This document shows positions 44,239 to 53,729 of a stretch of 64,000 nt of DNA, one piece after another. The notes beneath the pieces are model-generated. The model was not told the origin of the DNA. It did not search any database and saw nothing but the letters and a program-made list of their open reading frames with translations. Each line of letters starts with the position of its first letter. Positions within the stretch are counted from its first letter, which is position 1. Source of the DNA: Bradyrhizobium sp. Ash2021 (lineage in GTDB: Bacteria; Pseudomonadota; Alphaproteobacteria; Rhizobiales; Xanthobacteraceae). A program made the position numbers and the translations under genes. Location: positions 1,054,001 to 1,118,000 of the forward strand of contig NZ_CP100604.1 in the NCBI RefSeq assembly GCF_031202265.1, read 5' to 3'.

Positions 44239-47200
44239 ATGGGCGGTCTTCGGGACTGGTTGCGCCGGCACAATTTCGAGCAATATGCGGATGCATTCGA
44301 GGCGAACGACATCGACCTCGATATCCTGCCCGAACTGAGTGAGCGCGATCTCGAACAGCTTGGCCTATCGCTGGGCAACCGCCGCAGGCTGTTGAAGGCG
44401 ATCGCCGGACGTGGCGATGAGGCCGCCCCACCGAAGCCCTCCCACCACGAAGGTTCGGGGCCGGGCGACGCTGAGCGGCGTCAGGTGACGGTCTTGTTCG
44501 CCGACATGGTGGGATCCACAGCGCTGTCAGGTAAGGTCGATCCCGAGCTGCTCGGGAGTTTGATCCGGCGTTATCAGGATGCGGCCGCCGGCGCGATCGG
44601 GAGATACGGAGGCTACGTCGCCAAGTTCATGGGCGATGGCGTTCTGGCCTATTTCGGTTTTCCCCGTGCCTTCGAGGATGCGGCGGAACGCGCCGTTCAC
44701 GCCGCCATCGGCATCCTGGCGGAAGCCGGCAGCATCGAATTGCCAGACAATACGCGGGTGCAGGTCCGAATCGGCATCGCCACCGGCCTCGTCGTGGTCG
44801 GCGAAATCATCGGGATCGGCACGGCGCAAGAGCGCACCATTGTCGGCGAAACCCCCAACCTTGCCGCACGGCTGCAGGCGCTTGCCGGGCCTGACACCAT
44901 TATCCTCAGTGAGGCGACCCAGAATCTGCTGGGTGGGCTGTTTGAGCTCGAGAGCACGGGAGAACACGAATTGAAAGGGTTCGCCCGCCCGGTGCCGGCC
45001 TGGCGCGTGCGATGTGCAGCGTCGGTCGAAAGCCGTTTTGCCGCGATTCGCACCGGTCGGAATCTGCCACTGATCGGCCGCGCCCATGAAATGGGGTTAA
45101 TGCTCGAACGCTGGCAGCTGGCGCGGCAAGGTGAAGGCCAGATTGTCACGGTAATCGGCGAAGCGGGCATCGGAAAATCGCGCGCGATCGAGGCACTGCA
45201 TGAAGCGCTTGCCAGCGAGCCCTATGCACGCATCAATTTGCAATGCTCACCCTATCACAGCGATAGCGCGCTTTATCCGGTGATCCAGTACCTCAATCGC
45301 GCTGCTCGCATCACCGCAACAGATACGCCGAATGCAAGGATCGAGAAACTTGGCGCCCTGTTTGCGCAGCGGACGGCTACCGATACGGCAGGGCTTTCGT
45401 TGTTGGCCGATCTCATGTCGCTCCCGCTTGCAGCGCAGGGAGCGCCGGCGCAGACGCCAGCTCAACGCAAGGCGTCGACACTGGCCTTCATCGTCGACGA
45501 GTTTCTTCGTATGGGCGAGAGCCATCCGGTGATCGTCGTGCTGGAGGACGCCCATTGGATCGACGCCACCACGCTTGAAATGATGATGCGTCTGACCGAC
45601 AGTCTCGGCAAGACGCGAGCGCTTGCGCTGGTAACCGCGCGTCCGGATTTCACACCGCCCTGGCTGGCGCGGCCGCATGCGACGCTGTTGACCCTCGGTC
45701 GTTTGGGACGCGGGGAATGCACGCAATTGGTCGCCGGTGTCGCCGCTGCGCACGGCTTGTCCGTGGAAACGGTCGCTGCGATCGTCGCTAAAACTGACGG
45801 CATCCCACTGTTCGTCGAGGAGTTGACGAAGAGCGTCATGGAATCGGCGAGTGGAGACAGCGCGGTGCCGACGACGCTCAAGGATTCGCTGATGGCCCGT
45901 CTCGACCGCCTCGGCGAAGCGCGCGAAGTGGCTCAGATCGCCGCCGTCATCGGCCGGCAATTCACCTTTTCACTGCTCGATGCGGTTGCCCCCAGCAGTG
46001 CCGGCGAACTTGAGGCCACGCTGGTGAAGCTGGTTGCAGCGGGAATTGTCTTTCCCGAGGAGCGCAGTCTGGAACGGAGCTTTAGTTTCAAGCATGCGCT
46101 GGTGCGGGACGCCGCTTATGAGAGTTTGCTTTTGGCGCGTCGGCGCGAATGGCACGAACGCATCGCCAAAGCGCTTGAGGAGCAGTTCGCCGGCATTGCC
46201 GCCAGCGAACCGGACTTGCTGGCGCATCATTTCGGCGAGGCCGGCCTGTTGGTGCCCGCCTGCGACTATCGCATGCGGGCCGGCGATCAGGCCGTGAGCC
46301 GTTCGGCTTATCCGGAAGCGATCGCACATTTCTCGGCGGGTCTCAGACGCGCCGAAGCATTGCCGACCCAAGATGGGATGCGCCGACAATTGGATTTTCT
46401 GCTCAAGCTCGGCTCCGCCTTGGTCGTCGTTCGCGGCCTGCAGAGTGTCGATGTGGAGGATGCCTACACAAGGGCCAGCGAAATCGGCGAGAAATTGGGT
46501 GAAGGCGCCAAGTTATTCCAGGCCAAATGGGGCCTGTGGATCAATGCCAATCTCAGGCGCAAGACCGCGCTGGCGCGCGACCGGGCAAGCGAACTCGTCA
46601 CGCTGGCGCAACGCTCCGGCAACGACGAACTGTTACTCGAGGCGCACCATTGCCAGTGGTCGACGGCCTTTTTCCAGGGCGACGTCATGGGCGGAATTGA
46701 CGGTTGCCGGAACGGTATCGAGCGCTATGACATGACGCGCCATCGTCACCTTGGTCATCAATTCGGCGGTCACGATCCCGGCGTTTGCGCGCATTCGCAG
46801 TGCGGCAACTCATTGCAGCTGGCGGGCGAGGGCCAACAGGCCAGGCAAAACCTCGCACAGGCGGTCGCCCTCGCCGAAATGCTCGACCATCCCAACAGCC
46901 TCGCTCATGGGCTCCACAATAGCGGCATCGGCCACCAGCTTGGGGCCGATCGCGATGCCACATTTGCGGCAGCTCATCGCGCGGCAGGGCTGGCGGAAAA
47001 ATTCGGCCTGTTGCCGTGGCGCGCGGGCAGCCTGGTGCTGGCCGGTTGGGCTACCGCGATTGGCTCGGGCGTCGCCGACTCCGCGCGGCTGATCGATGCC
47101 GAGATCGACAATGCAACAAGGGTGGGTCCGCTTCCACAATATTATCTTGGCCTGGCCGCCGAAGTGCTGCTGGCCGCCGGCCGACCGGCGGATGGCCTCG

Positions 47201-47436
47201 CTCATCTCGATCGCGCCATCGCCGGGATAGAGGAGCCGGGCATTGGCTTCTATTTGCCGGAGATCTATCGCTTGCGCGGCGCGTGTCTGCTAGCGCTTGA
47301 TCGCGGCAATGCGGACGAGGCGCGCTTGGCCTTTGCGGCCGCCCTCGACATTGCCCGGCGTCAAGGCGCCGTCATCTTCCATCGTCGCGCCAAAGCGTCC
47401 CTTTCCGAGATCACCCACGTTGGGAACCGGGGATAA
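44239..47436 (+). CDS. SAM-adenylate/guanylate cyclase-AAA ATPase-TPR signalling protein
   Basis: 1065 residues from MGGLRDWL at 44239 (GGGGA upstream); an in-frame extension to 43918 is rejected. Domains in order: SAM (1-57), class III cyclase (about 80-250), AAA/NACHT-type ATPase (about 270-620) and helical repeats of TPR type to the end. Cyclase residues: D89 in VLFADMVGSTA, G132-D133-G134 in KFMGDGVLAYF, N207 and R211 in ETPNLAARL. The ATPase has Walker A GEAGIGKS (307-314) and a Walker B VIVVLEDAHWID. The P-loop and cyclase active sites are complete, so it should make cAMP. The layout resembles the large group of proteobacterial class III cyclases with ATPase-TPR tails. No membrane segment. 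Confidence 0.85.
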   Translation: MGGLRDWLRRHNFEQYADAFEANDIDLDILPELSERDLEQLGLSLGNRRRLLKAIAGRGDEAAPPKPSHHEGSGPGDAERRQVTVLFADMVGSTALSGKVDPELLGSLIRRYQDAAAGAIGRYGGYVAKFMGDGVLAYFGFPRAFEDAAERAVHAAIGILAEAGSIELPDNTRVQVRIGIATGLVVVGEIIGIGTAQERTIVGETPNLAARLQALAGPDTIILSEATQNLLGGLFELESTGEHELKGFARPVPAWRVRCAASVESRFAAIRTGRNLPLIGRAHEMGLMLERWQLARQGEGQIVTVIGEAGIGKSRAIEALHEALASEPYARINLQCSPYHSDSALYPVIQYLNRAARITATDTPNARIEKLGALFAQRTATDTAGLSLLADLMSLPLAAQGAPAQTPAQRKASTLAFIVDEFLRMGESHPVIVVLEDAHWIDATTLEMMMRLTDSLGKTRALALVTARPDFTPPWLARPHATLLTLGRLGRGECTQLVAGVAAAHGLSVETVAAIVAKTDGIPLFVEELTKSVMESASGDSAVPTTLKDSLMARLDRLGEAREVAQIAAVIGRQFTFSLLDAVAPSSAGELEATLVKLVAAGIVFPEERSLERSFSFKHALVRDAAYESLLLARRREWHERIAKALEEQFAGIAASEPDLLAHHFGEAGLLVPACDYRMRAGDQAVSRSAYPEAIAHFSAGLRRAEALPTQDGMRRQLDFLLKLGSALVVVRGLQSVDVEDAYTRASEIGEKLGEGAKLFQAKWGLWINANLRRKTALARDRASELVTLAQRSGNDELLLEAHHCQWSTAFFQGDVMGGIDGCRNGIERYDMTRHRHLGHQFGGHDPGVCAHSQCGNSLQLAGEGQQARQNLAQAVALAEMLDHPNSLAHGLHNSGIGHQLGADRDATFAAAHRAAGLAEKFGLLPWRAGSLVLAGWATAIGSGVADSARLIDAEIDNATRVGPLPQYYLGLAAEVLLAAGRPADGLAHLDRAIAGIEEPGIGFYLPEIYRLRGACLLALDRGNADEARLAFAAALDIARRQGAVIFHRRAKASLSEITHVGNRG

Positions 47437-47459
47437 GATAAGGACGCGCTCGTAAGGCG

Positions 47460-48521
47460 TCACGTCGTCCGGAAGCGCAGCACGCCGTCGGTCACTTCCG
47501 AGGTCAGGCGTCCCTCGACCAGCATGTAATTGACGTGGGCGATCAGTTCGCCGGCGGCAAAGCCCATCTGGTGCACGTCCAGCACGTGCTTGTGGAACAC
47601 GACCGGCACCAGTTCCTTCGAGGTCTGCGGGATTTCCCGGCAGGCATCGGCGATCAGCCGGCAGCGGTCCTCGTGGTGATCGGCCAGCTGCTTGATGCGG
47701 GTTTTCAAGCCGTAGAACGGCACGCCATGGCCGGGCAGCACCAACAAATCATAGGGCAGGGTGGTGGTGAGGCTCGCCAGCGAAGCCAAATATTCACCCA
47801 GCGAATTCTGGTCGGGCTCGACCGCCCAGACGCTGACATTGGGCGAGATCTTGCTCAGGACCTGATCGGCCGACAGGAACAATTTGTCGGCCGCGCAATA
47901 AAGCATCACCTGGTCGAGCGCATGGCCGCCGCCGGTGATGACCTTGAAGCGCCGCGTCCCGATCGAGATTTCGTCGCCATGCGAGATGCGGCGATAGGCC
48001 GGCGGCAGCACCGACACCCGTTTCAGATAATCCTGGCCGCGGCCGAGCAGTTTGTCGGTCAGGTTCTCGTCCATGCCGTGGCGCCGGAAGAACAGCCGCT
48101 GCGCCAGCTTGCGTTCTTCGGTGCCGCGGTTCTGGTGATAGACCGACTGCAGGTACTCGACCTGCGACATATAAAGCGGGCAGTCGAAGCGCTCGACGAT
48201 CCAGCCCGCAAGACCGACATGGTCGGGATGCGAATGGGTCACGATCAGGCGGGAGACATTCACGGCCTTAAGCGGGCCGTCGAACAGCGTGGTCCAGGCC
48301 GCGATCGTTTCCTCATTGCCGAATCCGGAATCCACCATCGCCCAGCCGTCGCCATCGGCCAGCAGATAGATGTTCACGTGATTGAGCCGGAACGGCAGCT
48401 TCAGCCGTACCCACAACACGCCCGGCATTACCTCGACGACCTGATCGTGGCCGGGGTGGTTTTCCCAGGGGTATCGCAGTGCCTCAGCCGAGGAATGGAC
48501 GCTGTCTGTTTTCGAATGCAT
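47460..48521 (-). CDS. MBL-fold metallo-hydrolase
   Basis: 353 residues. The zinc motif HSHPDH is at 96-101, preceded by MVDSGFGNEETIAAW, and further ligands are GGGHALDQVML and LVLPGHGVPFYG. These are the four metal-binding motifs of the beta-lactamase superfamily. The C-terminal ~80 residues (REIPQTSKELVPVVF...) form the helical cap of the LACTB2/hydroxyacylglutathione-hydrolase-like branch. Substrate unknown. Cytoplasmic, single gene. Confidence 0.85.
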   Translation of the reverse strand: MHSKTDSVHSSAEALRYPWENHPGHDQVVEVMPGVLWVRLKLPFRLNHVNIYLLADGDGWAMVDSGFGNEETIAAWTTLFDGPLKAVNVSRLIVTHSHPDHVGLAGWIVERFDCPLYMSQVEYLQSVYHQNRGTEERKLAQRLFFRRHGMDENLTDKLLGRGQDYLKRVSVLPPAYRRISHGDEISIGTRRFKVITGGGHALDQVMLYCAADKLFLSADQVLSKISPNVSVWAVEPDQNSLGEYLASLASLTTTLPYDLLVLPGHGVPFYGLKTRIKQLADHHEDRCRLIADACREIPQTSKELVPVVFHKHVLDVHQMGFAAGELIAHVNYMLVEGRLTSEVTDGVLRFRTT

Positions 48522-48608
48522 GGTATCGACTTAGCCGCTCAATGAGGGCGGCGCTAGCCGAATTTCGGCTGCGACCCCTGCAAAGAACTGAGAACTACCC
48601 GCCCCAAG

Positions 48609-49658
48609 TCAAGCTCTCTCGGGTGGTGCGACGATCTCCGCCGGCATGTCCTCGGGCGGTTCTATCAATCTGTTGCCGAACGAGATCATCGGCAGTTCGA
48701 TGAGCTGCCAGGTCGCATAAGAGAGGACACACGTGACAGCGAGCATCGCAAATCGCCAAGGCTCGCACAGCCACGCGGGCAAATTGCCGAGCTTGGCGCT
48801 GAACCAGGGACCATAATACAGGAGGAGGCCGTGCAGTAGATAGATAGAAAACGAAGCGTTACCGACCATCACCAGCCAACGCAGCGACCAGTGCTCCCAC
48901 GGAAGGCGCAGATTGATCATCCCGAGCAGGACCAGTGCGAGACAGATAGCGGTGGCGAACGGAAATATGCGTGACGGGACGAACCAGAGGTAGCCCAGCG
49001 CGAATACGCCCGCCGCAAGCGCGAGGCCCGCTGTTGACGAAGCAAGGCGAATTCGCCTGCTGAAAAGGAATACGAGGACGCCGCCCAGAAAATCGCCCTG
49101 CCTGATCGATACCAGATGAAATGACCACGGATCGTGATAAACAAATCCGGCCCAAGCAAGTCCAGCCAGAACGACCGCAAGACCGGCAATGCCGGCGAAC
49201 GGAACGATAATTGCCACCAAAGCGTAGAAGACGAGCTCACGCTCCAAGGTCCAACTGACCTGATAGGCCGACGGCCCATGCTGCGGCAGCAGCGTCATTG
49301 AGTAGAGGTAGCGCCCCAAGTCGATTGTATCCGGGAACCTGTCCTCCAGGATCAAGACCGCAACGATAGCCATCGCCACCCAGTACATGGGGTAGAGGCG
49401 AAACAGGCGTTTGATCGCGAAAGCCGTGGGGGCAAAATCCGGCTTTGAAGCGACGAGGCAGATGACGAAGCCGCTGATCGCGAAAAAGAAATCAACGCCG
49501 AGAAAGCCCCAAGCCTTCAGAAAGGGGATTGGATGCTGCGCATCCTCTGGAAAGCCGCGCAGCGCCACATAGGAGTGGAAATAGGCAACGCTGAGCGCGG
49601 CGATGGCGCGCGCCGCCTGTAGCCCCTCAAGTTTTCCACCGCCTGCTTCGCTCCTCAT
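48609..49658 (-). CDS. Acyltransferase family 3 (OafA/YrhL-like) membrane protein
   Basis: 349 residues with about ten membrane helices. GLQAARAIAALSVAYFHSYVALRG carries the catalytic His, and FLGVDFFFAISGFVI is the classical signature. LFRLYPMYWVAMA follows. It lacks the SGNH domain of longer relatives. Such proteins O-acetylate or acylate cell-surface polysaccharide or peptidoglycan. The context is not informative: an MBL hydrolase and a chemoreceptor are neighbours. Confidence 0.87.
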   Translation of the reverse strand: MRSEAGGGKLEGLQAARAIAALSVAYFHSYVALRGFPEDAQHPIPFLKAWGFLGVDFFFAISGFVICLVASKPDFAPTAFAIKRLFRLYPMYWVAMAIVAVLILEDRFPDTIDLGRYLYSMTLLPQHGPSAYQVSWTLERELVFYALVAIIVPFAGIAGLAVVLAGLAWAGFVYHDPWSFHLVSIRQGDFLGGVLVFLFSRRIRLASSTAGLALAAGVFALGYLWFVPSRIFPFATAICLALVLLGMINLRLPWEHWSLRWLVMVGNASFSIYLLHGLLLYYGPWFSAKLGNLPAWLCEPWRFAMLAVTCVLSYATWQLIELPMISFGNRLIEPPEDMPAEIVAPPERA

Positions 49659-49701
49659 GTCGAGCGGCTTTTAACCTGCGCCCGACAATGGAGCAAGCCG
49701 T

Positions 49702-51846
49702 TCAGGCCGCCCGGATATTCTCCAGGAACGCGTCGATCTCCGCACGCAGCACCTCGGCTTCGCGGCGCAGCGCGCCGGAGGCGTTCAGCACCTCGCTGGC
49801 GGCGGTTCCGGCTTCCGTCGAGGCGCTGCTGACACCGACGATGTTGCTGGAAACCTCGCTGGTGCCGCCGGCGGCATGCTGGATGTTGCGCGCGATCTCG
49901 CGCGTCGCCGCACCCTGCTCCTCGACCGCGGCTGCGATCGCGGTGGTGACGTCGTTGATCTCGCTGATCGTGCTGCTGATGTTCCTGATGGCGCCGACCG
50001 CCGAATTCGTCACCGTCTGCATGCTGACGATCTGCTGGCGGATTTCGTCGGTCGCCTTCGCGGTCTGGTTGGCGAGGCTCTTCACTTCGGAAGCGACCAC
50101 GGCGAATCCGCGGCCGGCGTCGCCGGCACGCGCGGCTTCGATGGTGGCGTTGAGCGCCAGCAAATTGGTTTGTGAGGCGATGGTCTGGATCAGGTCGACC
50201 ACCACGCTGATGCGGGCGGCGTTATCGGCAAGGCCCTGCATGGTGGCATCGGTGGCGCCGGCTTCTTCCACGGCCTTGCGGGCGATTTCCGCCGAGGTGA
50301 CGACCTGACGGCCGATCTCGGAGATCGAGGAGGAGAGCTGTTCGGTGCCCGACGACACGGTTTGCACGTTGACGGAGGTTTCCTCGGCGGCCGACGCCAC
50401 CGCGCTGACCAGCGCGCTGGACTGATCGGCGGTCGCGGACATGCTTTGCGCGGTCGTCTGCATCGAGCCGGCCGCGGTCTGCAAACTGTCCAGCGCGTTG
50501 CGGACGGTCGATTCGAATTCGACGATCCGGGCCTCCATGCGCGAGGTGCGTTCGGCCTTGGCGGTGCGGTCCTTGTCCTGATCGGCCGTGAGCGCGCGGG
50601 CCTCGATCATGCTCTCGCGAAACACCTGCAGCGAGTTGGCCATCGACGCGATCTCGTCGCGCTGATGGCTGTGATAGATTTCCGATTCGAGGTCGCCGCC
50701 GGACAACAGCTGCATCGAGCGTTGCAGGCTGCGGATCCGCCGCAGGATATTGCGGCCGACATAGAGCCAGACGAACAGGATCGATCCGACCAGCGTCAGC
50801 GTGCCGAGCGCGAGCATCACCTTGGTGGCGAAAGCAATCTGCTGGCGCGCCTGCCAGGTCGACGCGTCGGTTTCCTTCTGCACGCCGTCGACCAGCTGCT
50901 GGACGCTGATGCCGAGGCCGACATTGAGCTTGCGGGTTTCTTCCAGGATGGTCTCGCCGTAATCGGCGGCGTCGAGTTCCTGCTGGCGGATCTTGAAGAC
51001 GCGGGTCTTGCCCTCGCCCAGCGCCAGCAATTTCAGCGCCGCCTCCTTGAGCGCCTTGGTGCCGGCATTCTTCGGCAGCTGTTCGAGGTTCGCTTTGACG
51101 CGCGCCTGGGTCTGCTTGAATTCCTTCTCGATGGCCTCGAGCGCGTCGCTGTTATTGGCCGTCAGCGCCGCCGTCATGTCGGAGGCCATCAAATTGGTGC
51201 TGGCGATCACATTGCCGAGCTGCTCGACCGTGCGCGCGGCCTCGGTTGCGTCGTCGGTCGAAAGATTGGCCGATCCCAGGATCGCGTTGATCTGGCTCTC
51301 GGCGTCCATCATCGCCGGGCTCGAGGCGGCGACGAAGTCGGTCTGCGCCTTGCGCAGCGCGTTATATTGCTGCTCGTGCAAGGCCGCGACGTCGAGCCGC
51401 TCGCGTGCAGCCGAGCCCAGGCTCTTGATCATGTCATCGATGTTCTTCACGGTCTCGGTGAGAGCCGCAACGACGGTCTTGTCGGCCCCCAGTTCGACGA
51501 TCTCGCCGAGCTTTTGCAGCGCGAGCGTCTGGGTCTCCTTCATCTTCCTGGAGCGTTCGGACAGCGACTCTTCGCTGCGCGCGGCGAGCACCGCCGGTCC
51601 CTGGCTGGCAAGGCTGGCGCTCTGCGCCGACAATTGCAGGCTGGCGGCGAGACGGGGAATGTCGCGCCCGCTCAGATCGACCATGGCGCCGCCGAGCTGT
51701 CCAAACACGAAGCCGGCGCCGACGCTGATCACGATCGCCATGCTAGCGATGACCGCGAAGGCGGCAAACAGGCTGCCCCTGACCCCCATCTGCGGAAAGC
51801 GGGAGCCTTTGAGTTTTGGTTTGCCGATTCTGAACTGTAACGCCAT
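49702..51846 (-). CDS. Methyl-accepting chemotaxis protein
   Basis: 714 residues from MALQFRIG at 51846. One N-terminal membrane helix (about 22-48) is followed by a periplasmic helical sensor of about 300 residues (HBM-like). A second helix ([25 protein letters not shown]) follows, then HAMP (about 340-395). The signalling domain has the conserved tip [25 protein letters not shown]. It should couple to CheA/CheW and be methylated by CheR. The ligand is unknown. A longer ORF to 52080 is rejected because its extension is Arg/Pro-rich. Confidence 0.9.
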   Translation of the reverse strand: MALQFRIGKPKLKGSRFPQMGVRGSLFAAFAVIASMAIVISVGAGFVFGQLGGAMVDLSGRDIPRLAASLQLSAQSASLASQGPAVLAARSEESLSERSRKMKETQTLALQKLGEIVELGADKTVVAALTETVKNIDDMIKSLGSAARERLDVAALHEQQYNALRKAQTDFVAASSPAMMDAESQINAILGSANLSTDDATEAARTVEQLGNVIASTNLMASDMTAALTANNSDALEAIEKEFKQTQARVKANLEQLPKNAGTKALKEAALKLLALGEGKTRVFKIRQQELDAADYGETILEETRKLNVGLGISVQQLVDGVQKETDASTWQARQQIAFATKVMLALGTLTLVGSILFVWLYVGRNILRRIRSLQRSMQLLSGGDLESEIYHSHQRDEIASMANSLQVFRESMIEARALTADQDKDRTAKAERTSRMEARIVEFESTVRNALDSLQTAAGSMQTTAQSMSATADQSSALVSAVASAAEETSVNVQTVSSGTEQLSSSISEIGRQVVTSAEIARKAVEEAGATDATMQGLADNAARISVVVDLIQTIASQTNLLALNATIEAARAGDAGRGFAVVASEVKSLANQTAKATDEIRQQIVSMQTVTNSAVGAIRNISSTISEINDVTTAIAAAVEEQGAATREIARNIQHAAGGTSEVSSNIVGVSSASTEAGTAASEVLNASGALRREAEVLRAEIDAFLENIRAA

Positions 51847-52048
51847 TTGCCGATGCCCCGTGCGCACTACCCTTGGATGAATCCTCGGGCGGCAGTATCG
51901 CGGTACCGGGTTAATAAACTCGGGAAAACGGGACGGATTTACGCGATTTTCAAGCGGAGTTCTTTCGATTTGGTCGGGGTTTTTCCGCGAGTCGGAATCA
52001 AGCCGCGATGCGGCTGCAGGACGTCGTTCGCGCCACGACCCCAAACGC

Positions 52049-52076
52049 AAAAGGCCGGCGTGAAAGCCGGCCTTCT
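52049..52076 (-). terminator. Terminator of the OmpA/Omp25-like gene
   Basis: AAGGCCGGC (52051-52059) pairs with GCCGGCCTT (52066-52074); on the minus strand a TTTTGC tail follows. It lies 22 bases after the stop of the Omp25-like gene. Confidence 0.85.
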
Positions 52077-52097
52077 GCAAGTTATGGTAGTAGCCGG

Positions 52098-52817
52098 TCA
52101 GTAGCGCGCGACGACCGGGCCGCCGAAGTTGAAGCGATAATTGACGCCGAGCTTCAGCGTGTGCTCGTCATTGTGGAAGCTGCCGAACGGCACCAGCACA
52201 GCGGGCATCACGAAGCGGGTGTCGCCGAAATTATAGTACTGATACTCGCCCTTGGCCGACCAGTTCTGGGTGATCATGTATTCCACGCCCGCGCCGACGG
52301 TGTAGCCGTTGCGATGGTCGGTATCGAGCGCGAAAGCGACCGGCGCGCCTGCAAGCGTCAGGGTGTCGCGGTTATCGGAATAGGCGTAGCCGCCTTTGAC
52401 GTAGACGAGACCCGGGCCCCAGGTATAGCCGACACGGGCGGTGATCGAAGCCAGCGCGCGCTGGTCGCTGGTGAAGGCGAGGCCGGCGGGGAAGAACGCG
52501 TTGAGATTGTTGCGGCTGAGCCAGGAGTACTGTCCCTCGGCGCCGACGACCCAGTTCGGCGCGAACTGCCAGTCGGCGCCGGTCTGCACGCCGCCCATCA
52601 GGCGGGCGCTGTAGTCGCTGAGCACGAGGCCATTGAAAGTATTGCTGCCGCTGAACGCGCCGCCGACGTGACCGCCGATATAGAAGCCGGTCCAGTTGTA
52701 GAGCGGCGCGGCATAGGCCGGCGGTTTGTTGTAGTACGGGCGCGCGCCGAGATCGGCGCCGAGCGCCGGCGCGCCGAGGGCTGCGAGCGCCACAGTGGCA
52801 AGCAGGAATTTCTTCAT
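52098..52817 (-). CDS. Outer-membrane beta-barrel protein (Omp25/31-like)
   Basis: 239 residues. Signal peptide ([22 protein letters not shown]) and a mature N-terminus [32 protein letters not shown], typical of the rhizobial Omp25/Omp31 group. Eight strands are expected, ending [17 protein letters not shown]. It likely stabilises the envelope or binds host factors. A terminator follows. Confidence 0.88.
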   Translation of the reverse strand: MKKFLLATVALAALGAPALGADLGARPYYNKPPAYAAPLYNWTGFYIGGHVGGAFSGSNTFNGLVLSDYSARLMGGVQTGADWQFAPNWVVGAEGQYSWLSRNNLNAFFPAGLAFTSDQRALASITARVGYTWGPGLVYVKGGYAYSDNRDTLTLAGAPVAFALDTDHRNGYTVGAGVEYMITQNWSAKGEYQYYNFGDTRFVMPAVLVPFGSFHNDEHTLKLGVNYRFNFGGPVVARY

Positions 52818-53039
52818 GGTCTGGTCTCCGGCAAAATCGTTCGGAGACGCCGCGTGCCGGCGCCATCCGTGGCGCGCAGATAGCCAGCATTTGAATAAAA
52901 TGCTGTCACTGGCCGGTCACGCCGAATGAGAACCCAACCTGTTGGCAAACAAACGTTTTCTGTACTTAACGAAGGCCTAATCAAAGCTGAAGGAAGGCTT
53001 AATTTTCGGAAGCCCCGCGGGCTTCTTGTAGCCCATCCC

Positions 53040-53384
53040 TTAGCCAAGACGACGCCGTACGTCGCTGCGCATCTGTTCGCGGAACGCCTGCCGGCGCGCC
53101 GGCCGCTCCTTCTCGGGCACGTCGTGGCGGTCGAACACGTTGAACATCTCGAGGATCGGGTAGCGATCGCTGGCCATCGCCAGGATGCGAAGCAGCTGGA
53201 CAACGGGGCCGCTCGGGCCGGTGACTTCCCATTTGCGGATCGTGGTGGCGCCGTCGGCGGCCGGCAACCCGCACAGTTTTGCCATGTCGGCAACAGCCAG
53301 CGGCCGGCCGACGGCCTCACCGAGATCTTCGCGAAGTTTTTTTAGTTCGGCCCCGGTCACTGGTTCTCCGTTTTGACGCGGCAT
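53040..53384 (-). CDS. Helix-turn-helix domain protein
   Basis: 114 residues; a GTG at 53360 with CGGAG upstream may be the real start. The motif LKKLREDLGEAVGRPLAVADMAKLCGLPAADGATTIRKWEVTGPSGPVVQLLRIL is an XRE-like domain variant. The remainder (YPILEMFNVFDRHDVPEKERPAR) is conserved in rhizobial homologues, from memory. No neighbour suggests a target. The 222-base stretch upstream of the barrel gene, 52818-53039, holds no other gene. Confidence 0.65.
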   Translation of the reverse strand: MPRQNGEPVTGAELKKLREDLGEAVGRPLAVADMAKLCGLPAADGATTIRKWEVTGPSGPVVQLLRILAMASDRYPILEMFNVFDRHDVPEKERPARRQAFREQMRSDVRRRLG

Positions 53385-53458
53385 CTGTGCCGTGCGTCAC
53401 ATATCAGGCGTTGGTTGCAGTCTATACGGCGCGTATTCGTTCCCTTCAGGAGGCGAGC

Positions 53459-53695
53459 ATGCGCCGGTTAATCGAAAGTCTTACCCCCGTCGAGTGCGAT
53501 CTCTACTGGAGATGGGTCGGCGGCATGTTCGCGTTTTATGTTGTGCTGATGGTCGGCGCCGCAGGCGTGTTCATGAACCACGAATCATCGCGGAATCTGG
53601 CGCATGAAGGTGCCGCGACTGTGGCAATGGACAGGAAGCATCCCGCCCTCGAGCAGGCTTCGATCCCGATACGGCAAGCGGCGCGATATGAATGA
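53459..53695 (+). CDS. Small membrane protein
   Basis: 78 residues, ATG after AGGAGG. A single membrane helix (GGMFAFYVVLMVGAAGVFM) follows a short cytoplasmic head (MRRLIESLTPVECDLYWRW). The C-terminal tail is hydrophilic. No recognised family. The upstream frame to 53279 is rejected because the ribosome-binding site favours this start. It converges with the beta-glucosidase gene. Confidence 0.6.
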   Translation: MRRLIESLTPVECDLYWRWVGGMFAFYVVLMVGAAGVFMNHESSRNLAHEGAATVAMDRKHPALEQASIPIRQAARYE

Positions 53696-53729
53696 AGCTG
53701 GCCGGCGCCGGCCTTCCGGCCGCGCGCCT

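Noticed and set aside
51847..52080. N-terminal extension of the chemoreceptor
   Set aside because: Arg/Pro-rich with no homology; a membrane helix right after 51846 is the family start.
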